Positions 6,932 to 15,612 are shown, counted from the stretch's first letter. The stretch is 28,906 nt of DNA from an uncultured Bacteroidales bacterium (GCA_937906165.1 CALCYA010000100.1:1-28906); one strand, 5' to 3'. Numbers and translations are program-made. The notes: a model not told the origin generated them from the sequence alone.

Positions 6932-8851
6932 ATGAGAATAAAGGATATTTTCTTATATGCACTTCTCCTTGTGTTGCCGGTGGCTTGTGCAAGCATCGGC
7001 AGCCCTGATGGCGGCCCTTATGACGAGGAACCGCCTGTGCTCGTGAAATCCACTCCGGGCATCAATGCAACAGGCGTTGACAAGGGAAAAGTCGAGATTG
7101 TCTTCGACGAGAATATAAGATTGCAGAATGCCTTTGAAAAGGTGGTGGTCTCACCTCCGCAGATGCAGATGCCCGAGATACGTTACAATGGCAAGAAAGT
7201 GACTGTGGAACTTTTCGATTCACTGGTACCGAACACTACCTATTCAATTGATTTCGGTGATGCCATCGTGGATAACAATGAAGGTAACCCATATGAGAAT
7301 TTTGCTTATGTCTTCTCTACCGGTGATGTTGTTGACACTCTTGCGGTGTCAGGTACAGTGCTGAATGCCGAGGACCTTGAACCTATAAAAGGCATTGTCG
7401 TGGGTTTGCATTCCTGTCTCGAGGACACGGCCTTTACAAATAGGCCCTTTGAGCGTGTGTCACGTACCGATTCGCGCGGCCACTTTGCTATCAAAGGTAT
7501 CGCACCGGGTAAATACAGGATATATGCACTTGCCGATGCCAACCAGAACTACCTGTTCGATCAGAAGAGCGAGAAGGTGGCTTTTATGGATACCTATGTC
7601 TCTCCTTTTGCGACTGAGGCAATCCGTCAGGATACAGTGTGGCGTGACAGCCTTACTATAGATACTATTATGGACGTGAAGTATACACGCTTCCAACCCG
7701 ATGACATTGTCCTGCGTGCCTTTGCCGAGGAGATGAATGTGCAGTATCTTGTGAAAAGTCCCCGTGCCGAGCATCATAAATTCATACTTTATTTTGCCGG
7801 GCCTAACGAGGAGCTGCCTGTCGTTGAAGGTATTGGCTTTGATTTCAGTGGCAATTACTTGCTTGAGTCCTCGGAAAAGATGGATACTTTGACCTATTGG
7901 CTCAAGGACTCAATGCTATATAGGAACGACACGCTCAAACTCTCTGTGGAATATAAGGTCCCTGATTCATTAGGAATTATGGTTGACCGGATTGATACCC
8001 TTAGCCTTGTTCCCAAGAAGAAGTGGGCAAAGGTTGTTGAACAGCAGCAAAAGATATTTGAGGAGGAGAAAAAGAAATTCCTGCGTCAGGAGAGCCGCAA
8101 AGAGGGGTATGACAAGGATAATCCTCCACTGTTTATCCCCAAAACAAAGGTTCTGCCGGTAAAATTTTCTGGAAACAGCACCATGGATGTGAACGGTGAC
8201 TGCCGATTTGTCTTTGAGGAGCCTCTTGAGTGCGCCGACAGTTCGGCTTTACACGTTTTCCACATGGTCGACTCCACTTTGGTTCCTATGGAGTTCGTGT
8301 TCCGCCGCAGTGACAGGAGTATTAACGAATATGAACTTTTTGCTGAATGGCGCCCTGGTCAGAAATATAAGCTGGAGGTGGATTCTGCTGCTTTCAAGGG
8401 TATATATGGTGGAGTGTCCGAAAGCCTTACGCGTGATATGCAGTTCCGTACGCTTGAGGAGTATGCAGTGCTTTATCTTAATATCCCGGGTGTTGGAAAC
8501 AATGCCATCGTGCAGCTCCTTTCTTCGGATAAGATTGTGATGCAGGAACGTACTAAGGATAACCGATGTGCTTTCTATTTCATAAAGCCAGGCAAATATT
8601 ATCTGCGTCTTATTCTTGATGAGAACAACAATGGAAAATGGGATACCGGTTGTTTTGAGAAAGCCCTTCAGCCCGAAAAGGTGTATTACTATCCACACTC
8701 TCTCGATTTGAGGGCGTTGTTCGAGTATACCCAGGACGATTGGGATATAAATGCTCCGCTCGACAAGCAGAAACCGCTTGAGATTACAAAGCAGAAGCCT
8801 GATAAGGAGCGCAAGAAGATGAACCGCAATGCTACGCGCAAGTTCAAATGA
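6932..8851 (+). CDS. Big_5 (SbsA Ig-like) domain lipoprotein
   Basis: A 639-residue envelope lipoprotein of unknown role. The N-terminus is a hydrophobic segment ending at Cys19 (VACASIGSPDGGPYDE...PP); this Cys-A-S-I-G pattern before a Big_5 domain recurs in Bacteroidetes lipoproteins. Residues about 33-130 form the Ig-like Big_5 domain (KGKVEIVFDENIRL to FAYVFSTGD). A carboxypeptidase-regulatory-like beta domain (GHFAIKGIAPGKYRIYALAD) follows, and further beta-rich segments near the C-terminus include a second GKYYLRLILDENNNGKWD stretch. The tail is very basic (KQKPDKERKKMNRNATRKFK). It starts 2 bp after the GH3 stop, which suggests a shared function, but none can be named. Confidence 0.85.
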   Translation: MRIKDIFLYALLLVLPVACASIGSPDGGPYDEEPPVLVKSTPGINATGVDKGKVEIVFDENIRLQNAFEKVVVSPPQMQMPEIRYNGKKVTVELFDSLVPNTTYSIDFGDAIVDNNEGNPYENFAYVFSTGDVVDTLAVSGTVLNAEDLEPIKGIVVGLHSCLEDTAFTNRPFERVSRTDSRGHFAIKGIAPGKYRIYALADANQNYLFDQKSEKVAFMDTYVSPFATEAIRQDTVWRDSLTIDTIMDVKYTRFQPDDIVLRAFAEEMNVQYLVKSPRAEHHKFILYFAGPNEELPVVEGIGFDFSGNYLLESSEKMDTLTYWLKDSMLYRNDTLKLSVEYKVPDSLGIMVDRIDTLSLVPKKKWAKVVEQQQKIFEEEKKKFLRQESRKEGYDKDNPPLFIPKTKVLPVKFSGNSTMDVNGDCRFVFEEPLECADSSALHVFHMVDSTLVPMEFVFRRSDRSINEYELFAEWRPGQKYKLEVDSAAFKGIYGGVSESLTRDMQFRTLEEYAVLYLNIPGVGNNAIVQLLSSDKIVMQERTKDNRCAFYFIKPGKYYLRLILDENNNGKWDTGCFEKALQPEKVYYYPHSLDLRALFEYTQDDWDINAPLDKQKPLEITKQKPDKERKKMNRNATRKFK

Positions 8852-8890
8852 TAGTATTATTCAGTAATTTAAAAAACAGCTTCATATAAT

Positions 8891-10366
8891 ATGGAAAACA
8901 AGTTTATGATATACAATACTCTTTCGCGTAAGAAAGAGTTGTTCGAGCCGCTGCATGCACCCAACGTGGGACTTTATGTGTGCGGTCCCACTGTTTACGG
9001 TCCTGCACATCTGGGTCATGCACGTCCTGCGATAACATTCGATGTGCTGTTCCGTTATCTGCAGAACCTCGGTTACAAGGTACGTTACGTGCGTAACATC
9101 ACTGATGTCGGTCACCTTGAGCATGATGCCGACGAGGGTGAGGACAAGATTGCAAAGAAAGCACGTCTGGAACAGATTGAGCCTATGGAAGTGGTGCAGC
9201 AGTACACACTCCACTATCACAAGGTTATGGATGCCCTTAATGTGCTTCCCCCGAGCATCGAGCCGCATGCTTCAGGCCACATCATTGAGCAGATTGAGCT
9301 TGTGAAGGAGATTCTTGACAACGGTTATGCTTACGAGAGCCAGGGCTCTGTTTACTTCGACGTTGCAAAGTACGACAAGGACCATAACTATGGCGTGTTG
9401 TCTGGGCGTAATCTTGATGATGTGCTCAACACAACCCGCGAACTTGACGGTCAGCAGGAGAAACGTAATCCTGCGGACTTCGCACTCTGGAAGTGTGCAC
9501 AGCCCGAGCATATCATGCGTTGGCCATCACCATGGAGCGACGGCTTCCCCGGCTGGCACTGCGAGTGTACGGCAATGGGCCGCAAGTACCTCGGCGAGCA
9601 GTTTGATATCCATGGAGGCGGTATGGACCTTGTATTCCCTCACCACGAGTGCGAGATTGCTCAGGGTATGGCAGCAATGGGGCATCACGTGGTCAAATAT
9701 TGGATGCACAACAACATGATCACCATCAACGGCACAAAGATGGGTAAGTCTTTAGGTAACTTCATCACTCTTGATGAGTTCTTCAACGGTACACATAAGC
9801 TGCTTTCACAGGCCTACAGCCCGATGACCATACGCTTCTTCATTCTCCAGGCCCACTACCGCAGTACCGTAGACTTTAGCAATGAGGCTCTGCAGGCGGC
9901 CGAGAAAGGCATGCAGCGTCTGCTTGAGGCGTATAAGACACTGTCGGGGATTACTGCGTCAGGTGAGACAACTGCCGATGTCAAGGAGTTGCGTAGCAAG
10001 TGCTACGATGCCATGAACGATGATATGAATACAGCACAGGTTATCTCTCACCTGTTTGATGCGTGCCGTGCCATCAACCAGATTGCCGACAAGAAGGCTG
10101 CCATCAGCGAAACTGATCTTGCAGAGCTGAAAGATACTTTCCACCTCTTTGCTTTTGACATTTTGGGTCTCAAGGAGGAACGTGGTTCAGACAGTGGCCG
10201 TGAAGAGGCTTTCGGTAAGGTCGTTGACATGCTCCTTCAGCAACGTCAGGTAGCCAAGGCCAATAAGGATTGGGCAACAAGCGACAAGATTCGTGATGAG
10301 CTTGCTGCGCTCGGTTTTGAAATCAAGGACGGTAAGGATGGCTCAACCTGGAAACTTAACAGATAA
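8891..10366 (+). CDS. cysS: Cysteinyl-tRNA synthetase
   Basis: This class I synthetase charges tRNA-Cys with cysteine in the cytoplasm. The 491-residue length is usual (E. coli 461). The HIGH motif appears as HLGH at residues 40-43, just after the zinc-binding Cys31 in VCGPTVYG. Further zinc ligands lie in GWHCECTAMG and the FPHHECE region, and the KMSKS loop appears as KMGKS at 283-287. C-terminal helices (about 350-490) form the anticodon-binding part. The gene follows the Big_5 lipoprotein gene by 39 bp with no clear promoter between them, and the glutaminyl cyclase gene starts 4 bp after its stop. Confidence 0.97.
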   Translation: MENKFMIYNTLSRKKELFEPLHAPNVGLYVCGPTVYGPAHLGHARPAITFDVLFRYLQNLGYKVRYVRNITDVGHLEHDADEGEDKIAKKARLEQIEPMEVVQQYTLHYHKVMDALNVLPPSIEPHASGHIIEQIELVKEILDNGYAYESQGSVYFDVAKYDKDHNYGVLSGRNLDDVLNTTRELDGQQEKRNPADFALWKCAQPEHIMRWPSPWSDGFPGWHCECTAMGRKYLGEQFDIHGGGMDLVFPHHECEIAQGMAAMGHHVVKYWMHNNMITINGTKMGKSLGNFITLDEFFNGTHKLLSQAYSPMTIRFFILQAHYRSTVDFSNEALQAAEKGMQRLLEAYKTLSGITASGETTADVKELRSKCYDAMNDDMNTAQVISHLFDACRAINQIADKKAAISETDLAELKDTFHLFAFDILGLKEERGSDSGREEAFGKVVDMLLQQRQVAKANKDWATSDKIRDELAALGFEIKDGKDGSTWKLNR

Positions 10367-10370
10367 GGGT

Positions 10371-11399
10371 ATGAATAGTTGCTTTCTTACAATAATGTTC
10401 TCTTTGTTGCTTTTTGCCGGTTGCAGCAGTCCGTCGGGCAGCAAGGCCGATGCTGTAAAGAATTCGGTGCAGAACTCAGCAGAGGTGGCAAAACCTGCCG
10501 ACAAGGTGAATGTACCCGTATTCAACGCCGACAGTGCGTATAACTTTGTGGCAGCACAGGTGGCTTTCGGCCCGCGTGTGCCCAATAGTGACGGTCACAA
10601 GTCTTGTGGTGATTATCTCGAGGCAAAGCTGGCTTCATACGGTGCTGCAGTCGTGAGCCAGAATGTAGACATAACCGCTTATAACGGTGATGTTCTGAAG
10701 GCACGCAATATCATTGCTCAGTTCCAACCCGAAAAGACGGAACGCATCCTCTTGTGTGCACATTGGGATACCCGTCCATGGGCCGATTCCGACCCGGACC
10801 CGGACAAAAGATACACCCCGATAGACGGTGCCAATGACGGTGGCAGCGGTGTCGGTGCGCTTCTGGAGATTGCCCGTCAGTTGTCGTTGAACCCAACTGA
10901 ACTCGGTATTGACATCATCCTGTTCGATGCCGAGGACTATGGTCGTCATGCCGATGAATGGCGTGATGCCGTGGAGGGTGAAGAGACTTGGGCTCTTGGC
11001 TCAAAACATTGGGCACATAACACTCATGTCAAGAACTATAAAGCGCGTTTCGGTATATTGCTTGATATAATAGGTGCCCCAAACTCAACTTTTTGTTTAG
11101 AGGGCTACTCTATGCAGTACGCGCGTGAGATTGTTGCTAAAGTGTGGAACTGTGCAAACCGTTTGGGGTATTCCAAGTATTTCAAGATGTATGAAGGAGG
11201 TCTCATCACAGATGACCATGTCCATGTGAATAGGATTCTGGGAATCCCCTGCATTGACATTATCAACTGCGACCCTCAAAGTCCCAACGGGTTCGGCCCT
11301 CATCACCACACGGTTAAGGATAATATGGATTGGATTGATGCCACAACCCTCAAGGCTGTTGGGCAGACAGTGTTGAATGTTATTTACAACGAGAAGTGA
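10371..11399 (+). CDS. Glutaminyl-peptide cyclotransferase, type II (M28-like) lipoprotein
   Basis: It is predicted to convert N-terminal glutamine of exported proteins to pyroglutamate. It has the M28 zinc-peptidase fold: HWDTRPWADSD, then GANDGGSGVGALLEIAR with the zinc-binding aspartate, LFDAEDYG with the catalytic glutamate, and GLITDDHVHVNRILGIPCIDII with the zinc-binding histidine. These match the animal-type QCs described in Porphyromonas, Prevotella and Tannerella. I chose ATG 10371 because it gives a lipoprotein signal, MNSCFLTIMFSLLLFAGC, with Cys18; an upstream in-frame start at 10293 lies inside cysS and would bury the signal. The mature protein has about 325 residues. Its TGA overlaps the sufE ATG. 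A plain M28 aminopeptidase is the alternative. Confidence 0.85.
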   Translation: MNSCFLTIMFSLLLFAGCSSPSGSKADAVKNSVQNSAEVAKPADKVNVPVFNADSAYNFVAAQVAFGPRVPNSDGHKSCGDYLEAKLASYGAAVVSQNVDITAYNGDVLKARNIIAQFQPEKTERILLCAHWDTRPWADSDPDPDKRYTPIDGANDGGSGVGALLEIARQLSLNPTELGIDIILFDAEDYGRHADEWRDAVEGEETWALGSKHWAHNTHVKNYKARFGILLDIIGAPNSTFCLEGYSMQYAREIVAKVWNCANRLGYSKYFKMYEGGLITDDHVHVNRILGIPCIDIINCDPQSPNGFGPHHHTVKDNMDWIDATTLKAVGQTVLNVIYNEK

Positions 11400-11827
11400 T
11401 GGCTACTATAAACGAGATACAGGATAGTATTATAGAGGAGTTCAGTGATTTTGAGGATTGGCTCGACCGATACCAATTGCTGATTGATTTGGGTAATGAG
11501 CAGGAACCGCTGCCCGAGGAGTACAAAACCGACAATAACCTTATCGAAGGTTGCCAGAGCCGCGTATGGTTGCAGGCTGATTTTGTGGACGGCAAGGTCC
11601 TGTTCCGTGCCGAGAGTGATGCCCTTATAGTGAAAGGTATTGTCTCTCTGCTTATCAAGGTCTATTCGGAACATACTCCCGACGAGATTCTTGAGTCAGA
11701 ACCCTATTTTGTAGAGGCTATCGGCCTCAAGGAGCATCTGTCTCCAACGCGCAGCAACGGACTTGTCGCAATGATAAAGCAGATGAGACTGTATGCGCTG
11801 GCTTTCAAGGCAAAGATGGGTAACTGA
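11399..11827 (+). CDS. sufE: SufE-family cysteine desulfurase sulfur acceptor
   Basis: SufE takes persulfide sulfur from the cysteine desulfurase SufS and passes it to the Fe-S scaffold. The 142-residue length is typical. The active cysteine is Cys52 in IEGCQSRVWL, matching E. coli Cys51, and the N-terminal helix (IQDSIIEEFSDFEDWLDRYQLLIDLG) is characteristic. The ATG at 11399 overlaps the TGA of the cyclase gene, which suggests translational coupling; an in-frame GTG one codon earlier is less likely. No other suf genes are in the window. A strong bidirectional terminator follows. Confidence 0.93.
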   Translation: MATINEIQDSIIEEFSDFEDWLDRYQLLIDLGNEQEPLPEEYKTDNNLIEGCQSRVWLQADFVDGKVLFRAESDALIVKGIVSLLIKVYSEHTPDEILESEPYFVEAIGLKEHLSPTRSNGLVAMIKQMRLYALAFKAKMGN

Positions 11828-11841
11828 TTTATACAGGTATA

Positions 11842-11889
11842 ATACAAAAAGGATATGGCAGTCAAATGACTGTCATATCCTTTTTGTAT
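11842..11889. terminator. Bidirectional terminator between sufE and the U32 gene
   Basis: A very long near-perfect hairpin has its left arm at 11842-11863 and its right arm at 11868-11889, with an AAAT loop and one G-T pair. The stem is flanked by A and T runs, giving a T tract on both strands. It separates the convergent genes. Confidence 0.93.
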
Positions 11890-11911
11890 GCTGGCTTTGG
11901 CCGGTTGAGGA

Positions 11912-13174
11912 TTAATCGCAACAGCCGTGCTCTGTCTTGTCAATGCGGTAGAGCTTGTCGCTGGGACGTACCTTCCCGGGTACCTTGAACGACACCCTGT
12001 CGCCCTTGCGTACTGTCTCTACACTCTCTAAGTTTACACGCGGGTCATCGAGTTCAATGTATACGGCGCCTGTCGTAGGGCCTGTGATTAGTATCTTGTC
12101 GCCGGCCTTTACCTCACCTGCCTCAATGTGGAATTCCCCCACACCAAGGTTCGAGAAGTATTTGATAGCCTTACCTATGTAAACCTTGCGTTCTGTGGCC
12201 TGCGAACCATAGATGTTGCTCCACTCTCCAAGTTTCTGTCCCTGATAGTAACCGTCCCAGAATCCGCGGTTGAAAACCGTCTTCAGACGCTCGTCCCAGG
12301 CATCCTTCTTCTCCTCGGTGAACTCCCCTGCAAGGTATGCCTCGAGTGCTTCGTTGTAGCAACCGGCAACGGTCTGCACATATTCGGGTCCGCGTGCACG
12401 ACCCTCGATCTTGAATACCCTCACGCCGCTCTCTATCATGCGGTCCATGAAACGTATTGTCTTGAGGTCCTTGGGTGACATTATGTACTTGTTGTCAACC
12501 TCCAGCTCAATGTCGCTCTCGCGGTCCTTGACAATATATCCGCGACGGCATACCTGCATGCACTGTCCGCGGTTGGCGCTGCGTCCCAACTGGTGCAGCG
12601 ACAGGTAGCACTTGCCTGATATCGCCATGCACAGTGCGCCGTGGCAGAACATCTCGATGCGCAGCAGTTCTCCCTTCGGGCCACAGATGTTCTCGTCTAT
12701 GATAACCTTGTGTATGGCTGCAACCTGGTCCATGTTCAGCTCGCGTGCAAGCACCACAACATCGGCAAACTGCGCGTAGAACTTCATTGCTTCGCTGTTG
12801 CTTATGTTGAGTTGTGTCGAAAGATGTACCTCAACTCCCACACGGTTACAGTACTGCATTACAGCAATGTCCGATGCTATCACGGCTGAAATCCCGCTCT
12901 CTTTTGCAGCGTCTATGATGCTGTGCATCATGTCAATGTCATCCTCGTATATTATGGTGTTTACCGTGAGGTAGCTCTTTATGCCATGCGCATCGCAAAT
13001 CTGTGCAATCTCCCTCAGGTCATTGATTGAGAATGCACTTGCCGAGTGGGCGCGCATGTTAAGGTGTTCTATTCCAAAATATATGGAGTTCGCTCCTGCC
13101 TGTATGGCTGCCGACAGGCTCTCTCTTGAGCCCACGGGTGCCATTATCTCAAAATCGCTTCTTTTGTACTGCAT
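11912..13174 (-). CDS. Peptidase U32 family protein, TrhP/YegQ-like tRNA hydroxylation protein
   Basis: U32 proteins such as E. coli TrhP (YegQ) are needed for prephenate-dependent 5-hydroxylation of the wobble uridine in tRNAs; no protease activity is required for that role. The family signature is clear: EMFCHGALCMAISGKCYLS followed by SANRGQCMQVCRR, supplying several conserved cysteines (mid-protein). The N-terminal TIM-barrel starts EIMAPVGSRESLSAAIQAGANSIYFG, and a C-terminal beta-barrel (about 335-415) ends in the Cys-rich HGCCD. The 420-residue length fits TrhP. It is divergent from dusB, another tRNA-modification gene, on overlapping promoters. Other U32 roles (RlhA, UbiU/V) are less likely by length and context. 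Confidence 0.87.
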   Translation of the reverse strand: MQYKRSDFEIMAPVGSRESLSAAIQAGANSIYFGIEHLNMRAHSASAFSINDLREIAQICDAHGIKSYLTVNTIIYEDDIDMMHSIIDAAKESGISAVIASDIAVMQYCNRVGVEVHLSTQLNISNSEAMKFYAQFADVVVLARELNMDQVAAIHKVIIDENICGPKGELLRIEMFCHGALCMAISGKCYLSLHQLGRSANRGQCMQVCRRGYIVKDRESDIELEVDNKYIMSPKDLKTIRFMDRMIESGVRVFKIEGRARGPEYVQTVAGCYNEALEAYLAGEFTEEKKDAWDERLKTVFNRGFWDGYYQGQKLGEWSNIYGSQATERKVYIGKAIKYFSNLGVGEFHIEAGEVKAGDKILITGPTTGAVYIELDDPRVNLESVETVRKGDRVSFKVPGKVRPSDKLYRIDKTEHGCCD

Positions 13175-13180
13175 ATAAGG

Positions 13181-13211
13181 TTCAATTTATGCTACAAATA
13201 TACTATCTTTG
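13181..13211 (+). promoter_or_regulatory. Promoter of dusB
   Basis: TATCTTTG at 13204-13211 is a perfect -7 box, with TTCA (two of four) at 13181-13184 and a 19-bp spacer. The box begins one base after the opposing U32 -7 box. This also argues against the in-frame TTG at 13209 as the dusB start, because it lies inside the promoter. Confidence 0.7.
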
Positions 13212-13226
13212 TGCTCAAATAACAAA
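13195..13226 (-). promoter_or_regulatory. Promoter of the U32 gene
   Basis: On the minus strand, TTTG (13223-13226), a 20-bp spacer and TATATTTG (13195-13202) match the Bacteroidetes sigma-ABfr consensus exactly. The -7 box lies 20 bp before the start codon, so the 5' leader is very short. It overlaps the dusB promoter. Confidence 0.8.
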
Positions 13227-13241
13227 CTTGACGGCATTAAG

Positions 13242-14225
13242 ATGAAGATAGCTGATATTGAATTTGGAAAGTATCCCGTATTCCTTGCGCCCATGGAAGA
13301 TGTTACAGACGAGGCATTCCGCCTGCTGTGCAAACGTTTCGGTGTGGATATGGTATACACGGAGTTTGTCTCGAGCGATGCGCTAATACGCGATGTGAAC
13401 AGCACCCTGCGCAAGCTTAACATATATGACCAGGAGCGTCCTGTTGCCATACAGATATACGGCAACGAAGTAGAGCCTATGGTTGAGGCTGCCAAGAGAG
13501 TGGAGGCTGCCCGTCCCGATATCCTGGATATAAATTTCGGCTGTCCGGTGAAGAAGGTTGCCCGTAAGGGTTGCGGTGCCGGAATGTTGCAGAATATCCC
13601 CAAACTGCTTGAGATAACAAAGGCGGTTGTAGATGCAGTCAAGGTGCCTGTGACAGTGAAGACACGCCTCGGTTGGGACGAGAACAGCAAATGTATCGTT
13701 GACCTTGCCGAGCGTCTTCAGGACTGCGGTATAGCGGCGCTCACTGTCCACGGCCGCACGCGTGCCCAGATGTACACGGGTGATGCCGACTGGACACTCA
13801 TCGGTGAGATAAAGAAGAATCCGCGTATGCACATCCCCATCATCGGCAATGGAGATGTAAAGACTCCGGAACGTGCCAAGGAGTGTTTCGACAAGTATGG
13901 TGTGGATGCCGTGATGATAGGCCGTGCGAGCTTCGGTCAGCCCTGGATATTCCGCGATGTGAAGCATTACCTCGAGCATGGTGAGGCTGCAGAGCCGTTT
14001 ACTTTCGTGGAATGCATGGATATCCTGCGTCAGCAGGTTCGTGACAGTGTAGAGTGGTTGGGTGAGCGCCCGGGTATCCTGCATGTGCGCCGTCATCTGG
14101 CTGCGACACCGCTACTCAAGGGACTTGCCGACTTCCGTCCCTTGCGCATAGCTATGCTCCGCGCCGAAAAGGTTGATGAACTGATGGCGATACTCGATGA
14201 GATAGTGGGTAAGTACGGAGTATAA
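13242..14225 (+). CDS. dusB: tRNA-dihydrouridine synthase, DusB type
   Basis: This FMN enzyme reduces uridines in the tRNA D-loop to dihydrouridine with NADPH. From ATG 13242 it has 327 residues, normal for DusB. Motifs are the N-terminal FLAPMEDVTDEAFR, the catalytic-cysteine motif INFGCPVKKV (Cys101) with KGCGAGML after it, the VTVKTRLGWD strand, LTVHGRTRAQMY, and the phosphate-binding IGNGDVKTPE and GRASFGQPWIF segments. The longer frame from TTG 13209 starts inside a good -7 box and is rejected. It is head to head with the U32/TrhP gene, and a bidirectional terminator follows. Confidence 0.95.
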   Translation: MKIADIEFGKYPVFLAPMEDVTDEAFRLLCKRFGVDMVYTEFVSSDALIRDVNSTLRKLNIYDQERPVAIQIYGNEVEPMVEAAKRVEAARPDILDINFGCPVKKVARKGCGAGMLQNIPKLLEITKAVVDAVKVPVTVKTRLGWDENSKCIVDLAERLQDCGIAALTVHGRTRAQMYTGDADWTLIGEIKKNPRMHIPIIGNGDVKTPERAKECFDKYGVDAVMIGRASFGQPWIFRDVKHYLEHGEAAEPFTFVECMDILRQQVRDSVEWLGERPGILHVRRHLAATPLLKGLADFRPLRIAMLRAEKVDELMAILDEIVGKYGV

Positions 14226-14240
14226 TCCGGTGACTTGTCC

Positions 14241-14279
14241 CAACAAAAAAAACGGAGCCGCGGCTCCGTTTTTTTGTTG
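14241..14279. terminator. Bidirectional terminator between dusB and the acyltransferase
   Basis: A nearly perfect palindrome contains the GC core CGGAGCC/GGCTCCG, an A run to the left and a T run to the right, and outer CAAC/GTTG pairs. It serves both convergent genes and starts 15 bp after the dusB stop. Confidence 0.95.
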
Positions 14280-14293
14280 TTTTATAAGTGTAG

Positions 14294-15442
14294 TTACTTT
14301 TCTGTTGCTTTGAGATAATTGATGACCGGGTTTGCATACATCTCCAGAATCTTTGTACGGCAGAACTCGTCGTCGCGGTTCGGCAGGTCTACCTTTGCAA
14401 TCTGACCTTGCAGATATGCGTCCAGCTTTGCCTTCTCATCGGCTGTGTACTTGTCGGCAAAGCGTGTGTCGCCTGTCAGCAGCTCATAGAAATAGTAGTT
14501 GATGGTCCAGAACTTGTAGTTGCTGTGTATGTGCCTGTCTATGATGCGTGCCACGGCTGCTGTCTTCTCGTTCTTGCCCAAAGAACGGTCAATGGCATCA
14601 ATCTCCTCGTTGATGCAGTCGGCAATATGATAGTGTATGCCGCCCTTGTAGCCGAACATACCGGCCTTCATGTTGATGAGGTCATCCATAGGTGACTTCT
14701 TCCATTCAGGATTGTCACGTTTCTGCTGGAACTCCTTTGCCTTGAGGTAGTCGCACGGGTCGTACTCGTAGGATATTGTGGTAGGAGCAATGTTCAGTAC
14801 CTTGAGCGCGTCAATGATATCTCCGCCACTGTACATTGAGAACATCTTGATAAGGCCCTCTTGTGTGCGGTCATTGCTGTCCTTTGCACGGCCCTCACGC
14901 TGGGCAATCCATATCGGTTGGTTGCGCTCGGTGATGGTGTGGTGTATGTACGATGAGAGTCTCTTTGACGATGCAAGCATCTCGCGTATTGATGCCGAGC
15001 GCTGTACGATGAAACTGCGGTTCACACGTACAAGCTTCTTTATCCATGGGCGTATGAGCAGGTTGTCACCGATGGCAATCTCGACTGTATTGCCCACTGT
15101 CTCAACAAAGACTATGCACAGGAATGCAGAGTCCATGATTATGTCGCGGTGGTTCGAGATACAGAGTGACTTTGCCATGTGCTCCTTGTTGTCATAACTC
15201 ATGGTGATGCCGCTTGAGAGTTTCTGGATAACTCCCTTGATGAATGGGTAGACAAGGGCTTTCTGGAACTCAAGGTTGGTCTTTGAGGCACGCATTGCTG
15301 CCGCAATCTGCTCAAAAGGCATACCTTGGAATGCATAGCCCATTGCTGCCTGGAACTCGGGGTCGGCAATCAGTTCTTCAAATACCTGCGGTAGCTCTTC
15401 GGGCAGGTAGGGACGGATCTCGTCATATTCTGCTGGAATCAT
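14294..15442 (-). CDS. 1-acyl-sn-glycerol-3-phosphate acyltransferase-like (PlsC/GPAT superfamily) protein
   Basis: It probably transfers a fatty acyl group to a glycerol-phosphate or related lipid acceptor at the inner membrane. From ATG 15442 (MIPAEYDEIRPYLPEEL) it has 382 residues, longer than PlsC (about 250). The block I motif is SNHRDIIMD (His98, Asp104): an HX5D spacing rather than HX4D, unless Asp100 is used. Block II is VNRSFIVQR and block III IWIAQREGRAKD, which resembles the GPAT (PlsB) set. The frame extends 17 codons upstream, but the family-like start and the promoter at 15514-15544 favour 15442. The acceptor cannot be told from sequence. Confidence 0.8.
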   Translation of the reverse strand: MIPAEYDEIRPYLPEELPQVFEELIADPEFQAAMGYAFQGMPFEQIAAAMRASKTNLEFQKALVYPFIKGVIQKLSSGITMSYDNKEHMAKSLCISNHRDIIMDSAFLCIVFVETVGNTVEIAIGDNLLIRPWIKKLVRVNRSFIVQRSASIREMLASSKRLSSYIHHTITERNQPIWIAQREGRAKDSNDRTQEGLIKMFSMYSGGDIIDALKVLNIAPTTISYEYDPCDYLKAKEFQQKRDNPEWKKSPMDDLINMKAGMFGYKGGIHYHIADCINEEIDAIDRSLGKNEKTAAVARIIDRHIHSNYKFWTINYYFYELLTGDTRFADKYTADEKAKLDAYLQGQIAKVDLPNRDDEFCRTKILEMYANPVINYLKATEK

Positions 15443-15513
15443 ATATGGTGATTTTAAATGTGTTTGCAATGTTATTGATCTCCGGCATGGCAAAGCGCCT
15501 GCACTATACTATC

Positions 15514-15544
15514 GCAAGATACGGCAAATTATTTCAAAAACAAA
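15514..15544 (-). promoter_or_regulatory. Promoter of the acyltransferase gene
   Basis: Minus-strand TTTG (15541-15544), a 19-bp spacer and TATCTTGC (15514-15521, six of eight to TAnnTTTG) lie about 72 bp before the chosen ATG. Confidence 0.5.
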
Positions 15545-15612
15545 ATGAGGTGCCCTTTTTTTGTCTTTCCGGACTCATACGGCAATGCTGTGGTAAAGAA
15601 ATCTTCATATAG

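Noticed and set aside
13209..13241. TTG start for dusB, 11 codons upstream of the ATG
   Set aside because: The TTG lies inside a perfect -7 promoter box, and MKIADIEFGKYP is the family-like N-terminus.
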